64,000 nt of DNA from contig NC_056760.1 in assembly GCF_018687715.1 (NCBI RefSeq), forward strand, positions 27,934,001 to 27,998,000, read 5' to 3'. This document shows positions 34,881 through 47,340 of the stretch, one piece after another (within the stretch, counting starts at the first letter, position 1; every line of letters starts with the position of its first letter). A program made the translations under genes and the position numbers. The notes below the pieces were generated by a model. The model worked only from the letters and a program-made list of their open reading frames with translations. It had not been told where the DNA came from and made no database searches. The stretch comes from Carya illinoinensis (lineage: Eukaryota > Streptophyta > Magnoliopsida > Fagales > Juglandaceae).

Positions 34881-35591
34881 TGATAGAGATTCAAGACGAG
34901 CCATACGTAATGCCACTAGGAGGGTTTGGAGGGTTGCGTGGTGAAGAGATGGGCGTCCAAGACAAGTGCAACTAGAGGAGTTTTATGTGTTGGCAAATTC
35001 TTTGATTTTAGGGATTGGATGATAAGATAACAAGGTTGGATGACAAAAATGTTAGATGACAAGATGACAAGTTCTTAAAAAATAGGTATGAAGGCGCCAT
35101 TCATGGTGGTGGCTGACCATGATCTTTTTATATAGGGATTTATTTATTTATAATATGTTTATGTTATTTCATAGTTTAAGTCCTAGTTTATTTCCTTTAT
35201 TTTAGGCATTAGATGTTGTTTATTTAAACATAGGATTCTTAAAACTTAGAAGTGGATCTAAGAGTGAGATATAGATCTAGATCTAGGTTAAGGTAAGAGA
35301 GGGGGAGGCATGTGGCGCCAACCATAGGGGATTTTCTATTTATACTTTGCTTTGCATTGTTATTTCATCAATTATTGTTATGTTTATTCAATGAATAAGA
35401 ATTTTCTCTTCAATACCTTTGAAAATTAAGTGTTAGCTCGAGCTATTCTTGATTTTCACCAATAAATCAATTTGGATCTTTGTGTTGCCTTAAGGTAACC
35501 TTAGATCTAGCCAACTAACAAGCAAAAAAAAAACCTAGATCTAATCACCCAACACGCCAATTACAAGTTAGTGAGAGTAAGGCTTCCATCA
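34881..35591 (+). repeat. inner element 5' LTR (711 bp)
   Basis: Paired with 38,161-38,924. Shared phrases include CAAGTGCAACTAGAGGAG, GCCATTCATGGTGGTGGC and CAATTTGGATCTTTGTG. Differences are scattered, plus an indel near 34,925 and a repeat-number change in the GGATGACAAG tract. Confidence 0.92.
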
Positions 35592-35636
35592 ATTGGTGCT
35601 TTCATTGAGAGGGATCCAACCCAAGAAGAGGAAGCC

Positions 35637-37317
35637 ATGGCCGATCGACAACCAACTTATAAGGAGTGGATTGAGAACACTGAAGCCTCTTTGGAGGCAC
35701 AACGAACCGCTACCAATGAAAGGCTTGGAAGGATAGAGGATGTGCTCCATCAATTGGTAGATCAAAGGAGGAATGGAGAGAGAAGACACCATAGGAGAAA
35801 AGCCCATAGTCTCGAGGGCTTCATTGGATCTAGTAGAAGCCAACGCCTAGAGACTGCAAATGATTCAGATTCATTTTCTCAAGATTTCTCAAGCATTCAT
35901 GAGGAATCCACCTGGGAAAGTGAAGGAGAAAAAGGGAATCGTGATGAGAGGAGAGGAGCACGTAGGGCGGAAGTTATCAAACCAAAGATGGATTTTCCAA
36001 AGTTCAATGGTGATGACCTGAGCATGTGGGTTAGTAGAACCGAGCAATATTTTGAGCACAATCACTTTGAAGAGCCATGCAAAAGTGTCCTATGCCGCTT
36101 ACTTCCTTGAGGGGGAGGCCAACCAATGGCGGCAATAGATGAGGAAGACGTATGGGGCTCAAAGGATGGAGTTGAAGTGGAAGAAGTTTGTCAAGGAGCT
36201 TTTGAGGAGGTTTGGGCCAACTAAGTATATGGATTACCATGAGACTCTCTCAAAGATCAAGCAAACCGGATCTTTAAGAGATTATCAAAAGGAGATTGAG
36301 TACTTGTCCACTAGAGCACATGGGTGGTCGGAGAAGGCCCTTATTGAGAACTTTGTGGGTGGCTTGAAGAGTGAGTTGGCGGTGGAAGTGAAACTTAAGA
36401 AACTAAAGACTTTGATGCAAGCTTTGGAGGTTGCATGGATCAAAGAAGATCAATTTCAAGATCTAAAGAAGAGTAGCCGGTTTGAAGTGAGGAAACCATC
36501 CCCAATGATTTCCAAGATCAGGGCAAATGAGACTTTTGGCAAGGACTTCTCATTAGGAGGTCCTAGTGGAGGCACGTCAAGTGGATCCAAGCCCTTACTT
36601 GCGGGTGTGAAGAGGCCATCTTAGGATGAGACGCGATGAAGAAGAGAGAAGGGGTTTTGCGTCAATTGTAATGAAAGGTTCACTATGGACCACAAATGCA
36701 AAGCCAAGCAAATATTTCTCATAAAGGTGGAGTCCGAGGAAGAGGAAGGTATAGTGGAGGAAGAGTAAAGGCAAGAGGAGCAAGATCAACAAGAGGCCGT
36801 GTGGGGAGACCCTCAAATTTCTATTCATGCTTTGGCAGGTGTTGTTGGGCCTAAAACGATGAGAACAAAAGCACATATTGGCAAGATGGAGGTAATGGTT
36901 CTTATTGATAATGGTTCATCTTCGAATTTTATCAATTCAAAGGTGGCTGAGAGCTTGGGGTTGCCTATGATTGCTATTACTCCATTTGAGGTCAAGGTAG
37001 CTAGTGGGGAGAAGTTGATGTGTAGAGAAGTTTATAAAAATGTATGTTTGAAAACACAAGATCTTGAGATTGTGGTAGACTTGTATTCTTTGCCAATTGT
37101 TGGGTTGGATGTGGTGTTGGGTGTGCAATGGTTAAAGGAGTTAGGGAAGATCTTGTTAAATTATAAAAAAATGACTATGGAGTTCATGATGGGGGACAAA
37201 TGGGTGACCATGAGAATGAGTGTAAAAGGAGGATGCAAGGCCATGGGTCCTAGTGAGAGGGAGAAGATCTTGAGGCAAGGGGGCAATGTTTTGCTATCAC
37301 ATTGGCCTCCCAACTGA
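35637..37317 (+). pseudogene. inner element Gag and protease, broken
   Basis: Gag starts MADRQPTYKEWIE. It has the Retrotrans_gag-type core KMDFPKFNGDD ... WVSRTEQYF, shifts frame near 36,085-36,130, continues MELKWKKFVKELLRRFGP and ENFVGGLKSEL, and has a stop at ~36,622. A zinc knuckle follows (CVNCNERFTMDHKC). The protease (36,799-37,317) shows EVMVLIDNGSSSNFI, where the usual active-site motif D-S/T-G is DNG here, and VVLGVQWLKELG. Domain order is normal for a chromovirus. Confidence 0.88.
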
Positions 37318-38160
37318 GGGGCTTGAAAGAGGGCCATGAAGTGGAGGATGATTGCTTAGAGAGGGAGTTAGGGGCAGAGGTGCCTCTTGATTTGAGGGAG
37401 TATGTGAGGAGATGTGACACTTAACAAACGGTGAAGAGTGAGAGTAGCAAACCCAAGGGGTTGATGCAACCCTTATCGATCCCTACTCACAGTTGGGAGG
37501 ATGTTACCATGGATTTGTGGAGAGGTTGCCACTCTCAAATAGTTGTGATGGGGTGCTTGTAGCCTGTGAAGTGGGGATTTCACCAAATGATTTGGTGGAT
37601 GTGGAGCTTAGAGAGAGGGATGAAGTCATGATGGATCTCAAGAAAAACTTGGCACATGCTCAAGACCAAATGAAGAAACACTTTGACAAAGGGAGGAGTA
37701 TGGAGTCGTTTGAACTAGGTGAGTGGATATTTCTCAAGTACCTACCAAGATAGCACAAGGCACCATCCAAGGCAATATTAAACAATTTGAGGGCTAAGTA
37801 TTTTGGCCCATATCAAGTGTTGGAGAAGTGTGGATAGATTACATATAAGCTAGATCTATTGGTCGGGGTTCACATTCATCATATTTTTCATGTCTCATGG
37901 CTATGGAGGAAGGTTGGAAATCCAACCAAGGTAGTGAGTGAGATGCCCGTGGTAGATGAAGAGGGAAGAATGACAATCCAACCTGAGAAGATCGTGGAGT
38001 ATAGGCTTGTAAGGAAGGATGCCTAAATGAAAACCGAAGCCTTGGTTCAATAGAAAGGGCTTCTATCCGAGGATGCTACATGGGAGAGTGTTCGGTTTCT
38101 CAATGATCAATTTCCATATTTAGACCTTAAAAACAAGGTTGATCTTGAAGGAGGGAGGAT
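37318..38160 (+). pseudogene. inner element integrase ends and chromodomain-like tail
   Basis: Just after protease the reading jumps to the end of the integrase zinc finger (YVRRCDT, then a stop where Cys-Gln is usual). It continues with KPKGLMQPLSIPTHSWEDV, the start of the catalytic core, and a second jump from LPLSNSCDGVLV to the core's far side (ISPNDLVDVELRERDEVM). It ends with the C-terminal domain (KYFGPYQVLEKCG, IHHIFHVSWL) and a chromodomain-like tail (PEKIVEYRLVRKD, DATWESV). The two jumps remove reverse transcriptase, RNase H and the integrase active site. Confidence 0.85.
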
Positions 38161-38924
38161 TGATGGAGATGCAAGATGAGCCATACGTAATTCCACGAGG
38201 AGGGCTAGGCGTGCCGAGGCTAGGAGGGTTACATGCATGGCTCGGGTGGTGAGACAATGGACGTTCAAGACAAGTGCAACTAGAGGAGTTTCATGTGTTG
38301 GCCAATTCCTTGATTTTAGGGGTTGGATGACAAGATTGGATGACAAGAAGGTTGGATGACAAGATGATTAAGTTGAATGACAAGAGGTTGGATGACAAGA
38401 GGACAAGTTCCTAAAAAATAGGGGTAGAGACGCCATTCATGGTGGTGGCGGGCCATGATCCGTTTATTTAGGGATTTATTTATTTTTATATGTTTATGTT
38501 ATTTCCTAGTTTAATTCCTAATTTATTTCCTTTATTTTAGGCTTTAGATGTTTTTTCTTTAAACTTAAGATTCCTAAAACTTAGTAGTGGATCTAAGAGT
38601 GAGATTTAAATCTAGATCTAGGTTAAGGGAAGAGAGAGGGAGCCATGTGGCACCAACCCGGGGGATTTTCTATTTATACTTTGCTTTGCATTGTTATTTA
38701 ATCAATTATTGTTATGTTTATTCAATAAATGAGATTTTTCTCTTCAATACCTTTGAAAGTTAACTGCTAGCCTGAGCTATTCTTGATTTTCACCAACAAA
38801 CCAATTTGGATCTTTGTGTTGCCTTGAGGTGACCCTAGATCTAGCCAACTAACAATAAAAAAAAATCCTAGATCTAATCACCCAATACGCCAATTACAAG
38901 TGAATGAGAGTGAGGCTTCCATCA
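38161..38924 (+). repeat. inner element 3' LTR (764 bp)
   Basis: Starts TGATGGAGATGCAAGATG and ends GGCTTCCATCA, then GTTCT. It has ~40 bases absent from the left LTR (around GCGTGCCGAGGCTAGG). Confidence 0.92.
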
Positions 38925-39385
38925 GTTCTTCGAGAGACCCAACCTCCACTGCATGAGAAACTCATTAAGTACAATCTTCTATAATGATCTCCATTCTTTT
39001 CTTCCCTCTACATATATCAGATTCCCCATAACAGACTCTTGCATCCACTATTCTGACCCACATGGGACACTACAAAAATAATAGTAAGGACATGACAAAC
39101 AACACTAAATAAAATGGTGTGTATCGCACCAACAGGACTCTATCATAACAAAAATGAACTACTAAACCAATTAACTAAAAATGTTGTGCAGTAGATTAAT
39201 AAAATGGCAGCAGTTCACTTTCCTTTCAAGCTACATCTCTTTATCCCCATCCAAAATGGTGTGCTTCTCTACAACGTCGTTGCCAGTTCCTTTTCTTCCC
39301 ACTTAGTTACTTCCCGAATCCCTTCTATCTCAAATAGAACATACTTCAGTTGCATTCTTCCCCAATTTCTCTAGGGTTCATAACA
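38925..39385 (-). repeat. outer 3' LTR, proximal part
   Basis: Begins with the second GTTCT and matches 43,475-43,928 (CCCAACCTCCACT, TTCTTTTCTTCCCTCTACAT, GACATGACAAACAACAC). Ends at AACA beside the purine tract. Confidence 0.9.
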
Positions 39386-42300
39386 ATTTCCCCCTCCATT
39401 ATAGAACATTGCCCACAAGGTGCTGATAACGTTGTTGCAACTTCCATTGATTCTCCCATATGTTGTCCTCTTCTACAGCTCCCAACCACTTGATGACTTT
39501 CCTTGTTCCCTTGTTTGACCATTTGGCGAGCCACTATGGACTTAGGCTCTGGTTGTACCTCCCCATGGCTATCGAAGGGAGGCAGTGTTGCTAGCGGCTG
39601 AATATGGGCTCCAACCTTGCTCTTGAGACAAGAAACGTGGAATGTGGAGTGAATGTGAGAAGTGCTCAGCAATTTCAATCGGTATGCTACCTCGCCTATC
39701 CTTTGTTCTACTTGAAAGGGCCCATAAAAACATGGGCTCATCTTGAAATTCCTCCAGTTGGTGACTGATTTCTGGCAATAGGGTGTAATCTCAAGTAAAC
39801 CTAGTTGCCCACTTCAAACTATCTATATGTTCTCTTTTTGCTTGCTTGTATTTTCATGTGATCTCTGGCCATATTTAGATTTTCATTCAATATTTGTATT
39901 ATCTAATCTCTGGTTCTCAATGCTTGATCAACTGCTTTGTTGGATGATGTCCTTGGCACATACGATATCAATCGTAAGGGGTAGCCATATAGGGCTTCAA
40001 ATGGGGTAGTTTTGATGGTTGTATGATACGTGGTATTATACCACCATTCAGCAAAGGAAAGCCAATTTGTCCACTTCTGAGGCTTTAACCTAGCATAGCA
40101 CCTCCAATAGGTTTCTAAACATTTTTTCAACACCTTGGTTGACCATCTGATTGGGGATGGTAAGCCAAACTTTGGTTCATGGTTGAACCTTGTAAGGAGA
40201 AAAATGCCTTCCAAAAGGAGCTTACAAAGATAGGGTCTCTATTGGTTATAATGGTCCTAGGTATGCCATGTAACTTAAAGGCACGAGTCAAAAATAAATT
40301 GGCCACTGTCGAGGCAGTATAGGGGTGTGAGAGGGGTATAAAATGCCCAAACTTAGTGAACCTATCCATTACTACTAGAACCACATTCTTGCTGTGAGAC
40401 ATAGGTAACCCCTCTATGAATCCATAGACATGTTGGTCTAGGCTTGTTGAGGCATTGGCAAAGGTTGTAATAGCCCTGCAAGTGGGGTTTGTTCGTACTT
40501 CACAGCTTAGCACGTGTCACACTCATGTACCAAACTTTTCACAATTTTCTTGATTCCCTTCCAGTAAAAATCCTTTTTAGCTCAATGATAAGTCTTCAAG
40601 TAGCCTGACTGCCCCCCAAAGGGAAGATTATGAATGTAGTGCAATACCTAATTTTTAAAGGTTGATTCGAGCACCACTACAATCCTCCCATTCTTTAATA
40701 TTAACCCCTGTTGCAGTTGGAACTCTTGCAGTGGTAATGAATTTTCCTATTATTTTTTAAGGATCTCTCTCTGCTTCGTGGACTCTTCATAGCTAGCCTT
40801 CAGCTTCTCTATCCAATCAGGTGTAGGAAAGGAAATCATAGCTAAGGACCCTTCAAAAAAGTCCCCTTCCTCCCATTTTCTCGACAATGCATCTGCAACC
40901 AGATTTCCTTCCTCTTTTTATAAGAGATCACAAAGTCATATCCCATCAACTTACTTACCCATTTATGCTGAGCAACAGTTCCCACCCTTTGTTCCAACAG
41001 AAATTTCAGTGCCTGTTGATTAGTTTTCACGATAAAAGATTGGCCTAAAAGATAAGGCCTTCATTTCCTCACGGCTGTCACTAATGCCAAAAGTTTATTC
41101 TTATAAGTGGAGAGAATGAGTGTTTTACCCTTGAGGGCCTTGCTCATGAATGCGAAGCGCTGCCTAGCTTGCATAAGGATTGTCCCCATCCCCCTTCCAC
41201 TTGCATCACACTTGATGGTAAAGGGCTGGGAGAAATAAGGTAATTTGAGAACAGGAGGATTGTTTACTACTGACTTTAGCTCCTCAAAAGCTTTGGCTAC
41301 CACTTCATTTCACACAAATGCATTTTTCTTTAATAAATTTGTAAGAGGGGTTGCCACAGTACCATAGTTCTTGATAAATTTGCAGTAATACCCCGTTATG
41401 CCCAAAAAACCCCTTAAGGACTTCAAACTAGATGGCGTAGGCCAATCTAACATTGCTATAACTTTTCTTGGGTTTGCCATCACCACTTTTTCATTAATCA
41501 TGTGCATCAAATGATCAATCTCCAAGATTCCAAACTTACATTTAGATAACTTTGCATAAAGCTAATTCTTCTTTAAGACTTCTAGTACCTTTTCTAAGTG
41601 TTCTAGATGCTCATTCTACCCCTTACTCTACACTAGTATGTCGTCAAAGAATACTATAACAAATCTCCTCATATATGGCCTGAAAATATTGTTCATCAAC
41701 CTTTGAAAGATAGACGGTGCATTTGTCAAATCAAACGGCATCACTAGAAACTCATAGTGTTTATTGTGAGTTCAACAGGTTGTTTTCTCTACATCTTAGG
41801 GAACTACCCTGATTTGGTGGTATTTGAACCTTAAGTCCAATTTGGAAAACACCACCGACCCATACAACTTGTCTAATAGTTCATCAATAATAGGAATAGG
41901 AAATTTATCCTTAATAGTTTCTTGGTTAAGGGCCATATAATCCACACACATCCTCCAACTTCAATCCACCTTACGCACTAACAACATGGGTGAAGAGAAT
42001 GGGCTGGTGCGTGGCCTTACTACCCCTGTTTCTAGCAACTCTGCTACAATTGTTTCAATCTCGGTCTTTTGGTAGTGTGGGTACCTATAAGGCCTTCTTG
42101 TTATGGGCTGAGTCCCCTCCTTCAAGGTGATCTTATGGTCCTCTTCTCGAGAGGGTGGCAGCCCCCATGGAACCTCATAGGTACCCATGAAATCTCGAGG
42201 AGTGCCAGTAATGGCATTCAATGAAATCTCGAGTTCCCCCACTCACCACTTGTTTTTTCATTTTCTCTTTTCTACTGCAACTAGGTTTGAATCCTCATCT

Positions 42301-43279
42301 TCTTCCATATCTTTAGACTCCTCACAGCCTTGAAATAAGTAAATCCTCAGGGTTTTACACATGTGGGAGGGGTTCCACTTTTCCTCGCAATGGTAACATA
42401 GCCCCTTCCGTTGTTTCTCATCCATGGAGATTAAGGATATTTTCTTAGGAGGACTTAATTTCTGCCACTTTGGACTACCTTCCACCAACTAATTGGTCGT
42501 TGAGTTCATTGGAATCATCACCTTCTAGGTAGTCCACTTGCCACCCCTTTCAATGTTGGCCAGTACTTTTCTTGAATTCGAGCTAAGCCAAAAGTAGCAC
42601 TTAAATTCATCAGACCAAACATTCAAAGTGGTAATTGAATCTCGTTCTTCAGGCCACTGATAAAATAGCTTAGCTTGTGATGGTATGAGAATCCTCATAA
42701 CCTATTGGATAGGGCCTTGAACTGGGCTTTGTAAGCTGCTACTATAGTGGTCTGTTTCAGTTGAGTCAAAGCTTTCATCGGATCGTCATATGTTGTAGGT
42801 CCAAAACGTACTAACATGGCATGAATCAAAGTCTCCCAATTAGTATATTGACCCATATCGACTGTGTCTTGGTACCAAACGAGAGCTTCCCTCTCCATGT
42901 AATGGGAAGCTATCATCATATGTTGCGCTAGTGCTGTTTGGATATACTCAAAGCATTGAGAAGCTTTGAATATCCATCTAGATGGATTATCCCCATCAAA
43001 ATTAGGCAAATCCATTCGTATACCACGTTGAAACCCTTCTTTATTTTGGTTCTGATCTATCTCATTTGTGACTTGTAGGTCCTTGGTGCTCTCGGCATTT
43101 TGAGTAGCTACCAAAGAACAATTCATGTCCATGATTTGATCCAATCTGCTATGGAAATTTTGGATGTCTCCCTTCACCTCCTAAAGATCACTCTCCAGCT
43201 ACTTCTTAGAGCCTTCCAACCCATCAATTTGCTTTAAAATCCCATCCACCTGGTTCTTGGAATGTGTTGCTTCTGCCAT
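39346..43279 (-). pseudogene. outer chromovirus gag-pol, broken and lacking protease
   Basis: The start ATG is at 43,279, 28 bases inside the 5' LTR. Gag core: RMDLPNFDGDNPSRWIFK, then the knuckle CYHCEEKWNPSHMC (42,380-42,420). Next comes EISLNAITGTP, which in relatives leads into protease, but here it passes within a few residues to WGLPPSREEDHKI, the start of reverse transcriptase. RT shows RRPYRYPHYQKTEIE and GVVRPRTSPFSSPMLLV. RNase H shows IKCDASGRGMGTIL. Integrase has MDRFTKFGHFIP, ITNRDPIF and SDGQPR. The C-terminal region GPFQVEQRIGEVAYRLKL leads to a chromodomain-like tail (SIVARQMVKQGNK, MGESMEVATT). Stops and frameshifts are numerous (for example in gag codons 27-37 and near 40,125). 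Confidence 0.9.
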
Positions 43280-43307
43280 GAAGGATCATTGGCTCTCTGA
43301 TACTAAT

Positions 43308-43928
43308 TGTTTGGACTCCTATATGTACTGCTTATGACAAGGAATATCGTGAGTTGTACTATATGACTATTTTTTTTCTAAGCGTAATAGATGGACTATT
43401 GAATGAGTAGAAGGAAATGCACACATGATATTTGATGAAAAGCTCAATAGAGCCACTGTGAATCGCTACAGTTTCTTTTAGGGACCCAACCTCCACTATA
43501 AAAAACTCAATAAGTACAATCTTCCAGAATGATCCCTATTCTTTTCTTCCCTCTACATATATCAGATTCCCCATAATAGACTCTTGCATTCACTTCTCTA
43601 ACCCACACAGGACACTACGAAAATGACAGTAAGGACATGACAAACAACACTATATAAAACGGTGCGTATCACACCAACAGGAGTCTACCATAACATAAAT
43701 GAACCACTAAACCAATTAACTAAAAACATGCATAGCAGATTAATTAAACGGCAACACTTCACTTTCCCTTCATACTGAGTCTCTTCATCCCCATCTAAAA
43801 CGGTGTGCTTCTCTACGACATTTTTGCCAGTTCCTTTTCCTCCCACTTAGTTACTTCCTGAACCCCTTCTGTCTCAAACAGAACACACTTCAGTTGCCCT
43901 CTTCCCCAATTCTCTAGGGATTATAACA
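43308..43928 (-). repeat. outer 5' LTR (621 bp)
   Basis: Bounded by the primer-binding site on the left and the CACAT duplication on the right. It is intact in length; the other LTR totals ~599 bases without the insertion. Confidence 0.92.
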
Positions 43929-43933
43929 CACAT

Positions 43934-44432
43934 AGGTGAATTGTCTAAATAGAGAGACTGATGCACGAAAACTACCTATATACTATGATTAGCTTTGGGT
44001 ACATGGATGCTTGGCCTAGGCCATGCTTGAAGTCATCTAGGCTAAGTTACGAAGGCGAGCATGACTATTAGGAAGTGCTTGTAATGTCACTTTGTGAAAA
44101 CCAGAACATTTATGAAAGGGAATTGATATTTGCAGTCGTAGAGTATGCAAGTGCTGTGCAATCATTTTGAAAAAATGAGTAAATATGGAATTCACAGAAA
44201 AGAATTAATTTCTTAATAATGGACCCTACTCTTTTTTAAAGGGTTGCATGACACTTACATACTCAATGACTATATCTAGCATTATTCTTTATAAAAAGAT
44301 ATAAAGACTATCAAGAATGATTTCCAAGAATCGAGAGAGCAATGGATTACTGATATAGAGAAGCAAATGTTGTAAATGGTCGAAGCCATAGAGTCTCATT
44401 AGAAACATAATACACATTAAAGTGAAACTTTG
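43934..44432. other. non-coding, nothing recognised
   Basis: No domain, repeat match or RNA gene was seen on either strand. Confidence 0.4.
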
Positions 44433-45368
44433 TGTAACATCCCGTCCTCCTAATACTTGTAGAGTTAGAAGAACTAGATGCTACTAACCTCAAAATAATA
44501 ATTCTTTGCATTAGGTATAGAAGATTCCATACATTTATAAAAATCTCCGAGTGCTTTATGAAACATAAATCTCTAAAAACATAAACATTTATTTGGCAGC
44601 ACTTGTGAAAAAAAAAAGAACTTGTCATGTGCTACATATCACAGTAACATAAATTATTGCATTAAAAGATAAAAATACAATCCCTTTTTGGAGCCTTTAG
44701 CCTCGTTATCTATGTCACACCCTTGGACAGCATCCTCGATCGCAACATTCTCATAACCTTCCTCACTTGAGTGGGAAAAACATAAAAACAAGTAAATTGA
44801 GTCAATTACTCAGTAAGAACCACATTATGTAATGAGCATAATATAAACATTGATAAAACTCTTGAAAAACATTACATTTGAGCATACATAAAACATTTAC
44901 CTTAGAGCATTCAAGAAAAACCTTCATTCCTAAACCTCAAATCATTAATAATTTATATCCTTAAACTCATCTTTTAATGGCCATTGCACACAGTTAACCT
45001 CTATGTGTTAGAGTTAGCGATTTTTGTGATTAATGGTTTTTCCTATAACTAGTAGATAAGAACCAAATCTCCGAAATGGGTCATCACTAGGTGCACCACT
45101 AGTGATGCATTCTGATGTTGCCATTTATCCCAACCTCATGATACCATCCTCATCCTCATATGACACATTTATTAACCTTATCAAACACATGCAGTCATAC
45201 CTATTTATTTTCTTTTCTTTTCCTTAACCTTATCTTACCTTTAATACTTCAAAATATATTGTTATAATCTATATTATTCAGTCACACAATCATTCATGCA
45301 GCTTTAAAATCATATAACATCCATTATCATAAATAAAGTTTATAAAAAAGGGCTATCAACAAAGGCTC

Positions 45369-45405
<37 letters not shown>

Positions 45406-45828
45406 CCTTTGTAAACCTTTACTACATATATACATTTGCCAAAAAAAAAAAAAAATCTACAATTTACCATAAACCGATGTGTAGAAGAACATGATCTTAG
45501 TCACTTACCTCGATCCTCCTTCAAATTAAGTTAATCTTGCGAATCTCCAAGATTTACACTGAACCTATGATATTTTGGGCAATAGGGTAAGCATTCTTAA
45601 CCGTTAAACATTATGCGTGAAATGCTTCATGCAAAGAACCTTGGGATGTCTAAGTTCCTTGGTTACTACTCTTCCACACCTACTTTGCTCGTATACACCT
45701 TGGTTGTTCAGTACATTTCTTATCGAGCACTTTGCTCACCCAACACATTACTTGCCCAATACATTGCTTGCCTAGTACATCATTCACCTAGTACCATGCT
45801 CGCTTGATAAATTACTCACCTAACCTCA
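44433..45828 (-). repeat. gypsy LTR-like fragment
   Basis: Starts TGTAACATCCCGTCCTCC, the expected left end of a minus-orientation chromovirus LTR (compare TGTAACGCCCCC at 7,626). It is non-coding. The right end was not seen. It includes an ATAC/(TA)n tract at ~45,368-45,403 and, at ~45,690-45,820, a degenerate 16-17 base repeat built on ACATT(G/A)CTTGCC(C/T)A. Confidence 0.45.
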
Positions 45829-45869
45829 CTCACGATCGGTCCGTTTGGTCCACCTTGAATTTTTTTTCT

Positions 45870-47340
45870 TTATCCAAGGGCATTTTGTTTAATACTTATG
45901 TAATTATATTGTGATATATTAAATTATTAATAATTTAATATATGTACATATAGTATAGTATTATTTATATATATATATATTAATATATATATATATTAGT
46001 AATATGCTAATACTATTAGTCTATTAGTATATAGTAAATTAGTAATAGTTATTAACTTATTTACTATAACTAATAATACACTAGTACTAATACTATAACT
46101 AACCACTATAGGTAATAATAGTAATACTATATGTAATATACTACTACTACTATATTTCTTCAAACCCCACACATTTACTAATACTCTATGTAGTTATAGT
46201 GATTTAATACTAACATATTACATATTAAGTTAACTATACTAATACTATTATAAATTTATACATATATGATATATTATAATTTATACTATAACTCTTATAA
46301 TATGTTAATATATTAATATATACTAGTACTATATATTATAGTTAATAGTTATACATTAAAGAATATAATAATACATTGATACTAAATATATATAGTTATA
46401 AACTTACAATGATTTAATTATTATGAATTTATGATTAGTATAACTATATAATAGTATTAATATTAGATTATTAGTAATTTAGTATAGCTATATTATATTA
46501 GTAATATTAGTTATTTTGAATCATTCAGTTAGTATAACTATATTTTACATTATTAGTATTAATATAAAAGATTAATAGTATTAGTACAACTGTATAAGTA
46601 TACTCTATAGTTATATATTAGTATTAATTATAGTGATTAGTATAACTATATAATTGTATTAATAGTAGACTCTTAGTATAGCTATATATTAGTATTAGTT
46701 ATACTGTTATAGTGATTTAGTATATTATAGTTTCTATATTATAATTTATACTATAAATCTTACAATATGTTAATATGTTAATATATACTAGTACTATATA
46801 TTATAGTTATATGTTAAAGAATATAATAATACATTTATACTAAATATATATAGTTATACTTAGTGATTTAGTTATTAACTTATTATGATTTGTATAATTA
46901 TATAAATTATAATAGTATTAGACTATTAATGTAGCTATATATTAGTAATATTAGTTATGGTGAATCAATGATTTAGTATAACTACAAAAATTATAGTATA
47001 GTGATAATTATACCAATTATAAATAAGTATAGTGATAATTAAATTATGTTAATTATAGTGATAAATAAAATGTATAGCTATACATAATATTAATTATTGT
47101 GATTAGTATAACTATATAAATTATATAATAGTATATTAGTATTAATAGTAGACTATTAGTATAGCTATATATTAGTATTAGTTACAGTGATTTAGTATAA
47201 CTATATTAATATATGTATAACTACTGTCTATATTAGAATATTAGTATTTATTTTGATACCATATATAATTATATAATTAATTATATACAACTATTATATA
47301 AATAATATATATAAATAATAAATTATTACTTTTTTAAAAA
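45870..47340. repeat. 1.45 kb extremely AT-rich degenerate repeat block
   Basis: Almost only A and T, built from drifting copies of TTAGTATAACTATAT, ATATTAGTATTAGT and TTATAGTGATTTAGTA. Larger segments recur (for example TACTAGTACTATATATTATAG near 46,321 and 46,786, given in part). No open frame. It lies between GC-richer flanks at 45,829-45,860 and 47,341-47,515. Confidence 0.85.

Larger units (their letters stand above)
34881..38924 (+). mobile_element. inner gypsy element nested in the outer LTR, deletion derivative
   Basis: Target duplication GTTCT is perfect (34,876-34,880 and 38,925-38,929). LTRs start TGAT(A/G)GAGAT and end GGCTTCCATCA. The inner region is only ~2.57 kb. The primer-binding site just after the left LTR reads ATTGGTGCTTTCATTGAGAG, and the purine tract just before the right LTR reads GAAGGAGGGAGGAT. 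Gag, protease and the integrase end remain; reverse transcriptase and RNase H are missing. It could only move with help from relatives. Confidence 0.92.
34738..43928 (-). mobile_element. outer Ty3/gypsy chromovirus carrying a nested element
   Basis: Target duplication CACAT is perfect (34,733-34,737 and 43,929-43,933). LTRs start TGTTATGAACCC/TGTTATAATCCC on minus and end AACA at the other side. The 5' LTR is 43,308-43,928. The 3' LTR is 34,738-34,880 plus 38,925-39,385, split by a second gypsy element. The primer-binding site on minus beside the 5' LTR reads TAGTATCAGAGAGCC (initiator Met tRNA type, TGGTATCAGAGC). The purine tract at ~39,386-39,397 reads GGAGGGGGAAAT on minus. Without the nested element it is ~5.15 kb. 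Confidence 0.9.

Noticed and set aside
45870..47340. Organelle-derived or centromeric DNA because of extreme AT content
   Set aside because: No organelle gene or known centromeric repeat was seen; the block is a degenerate simple repeat.
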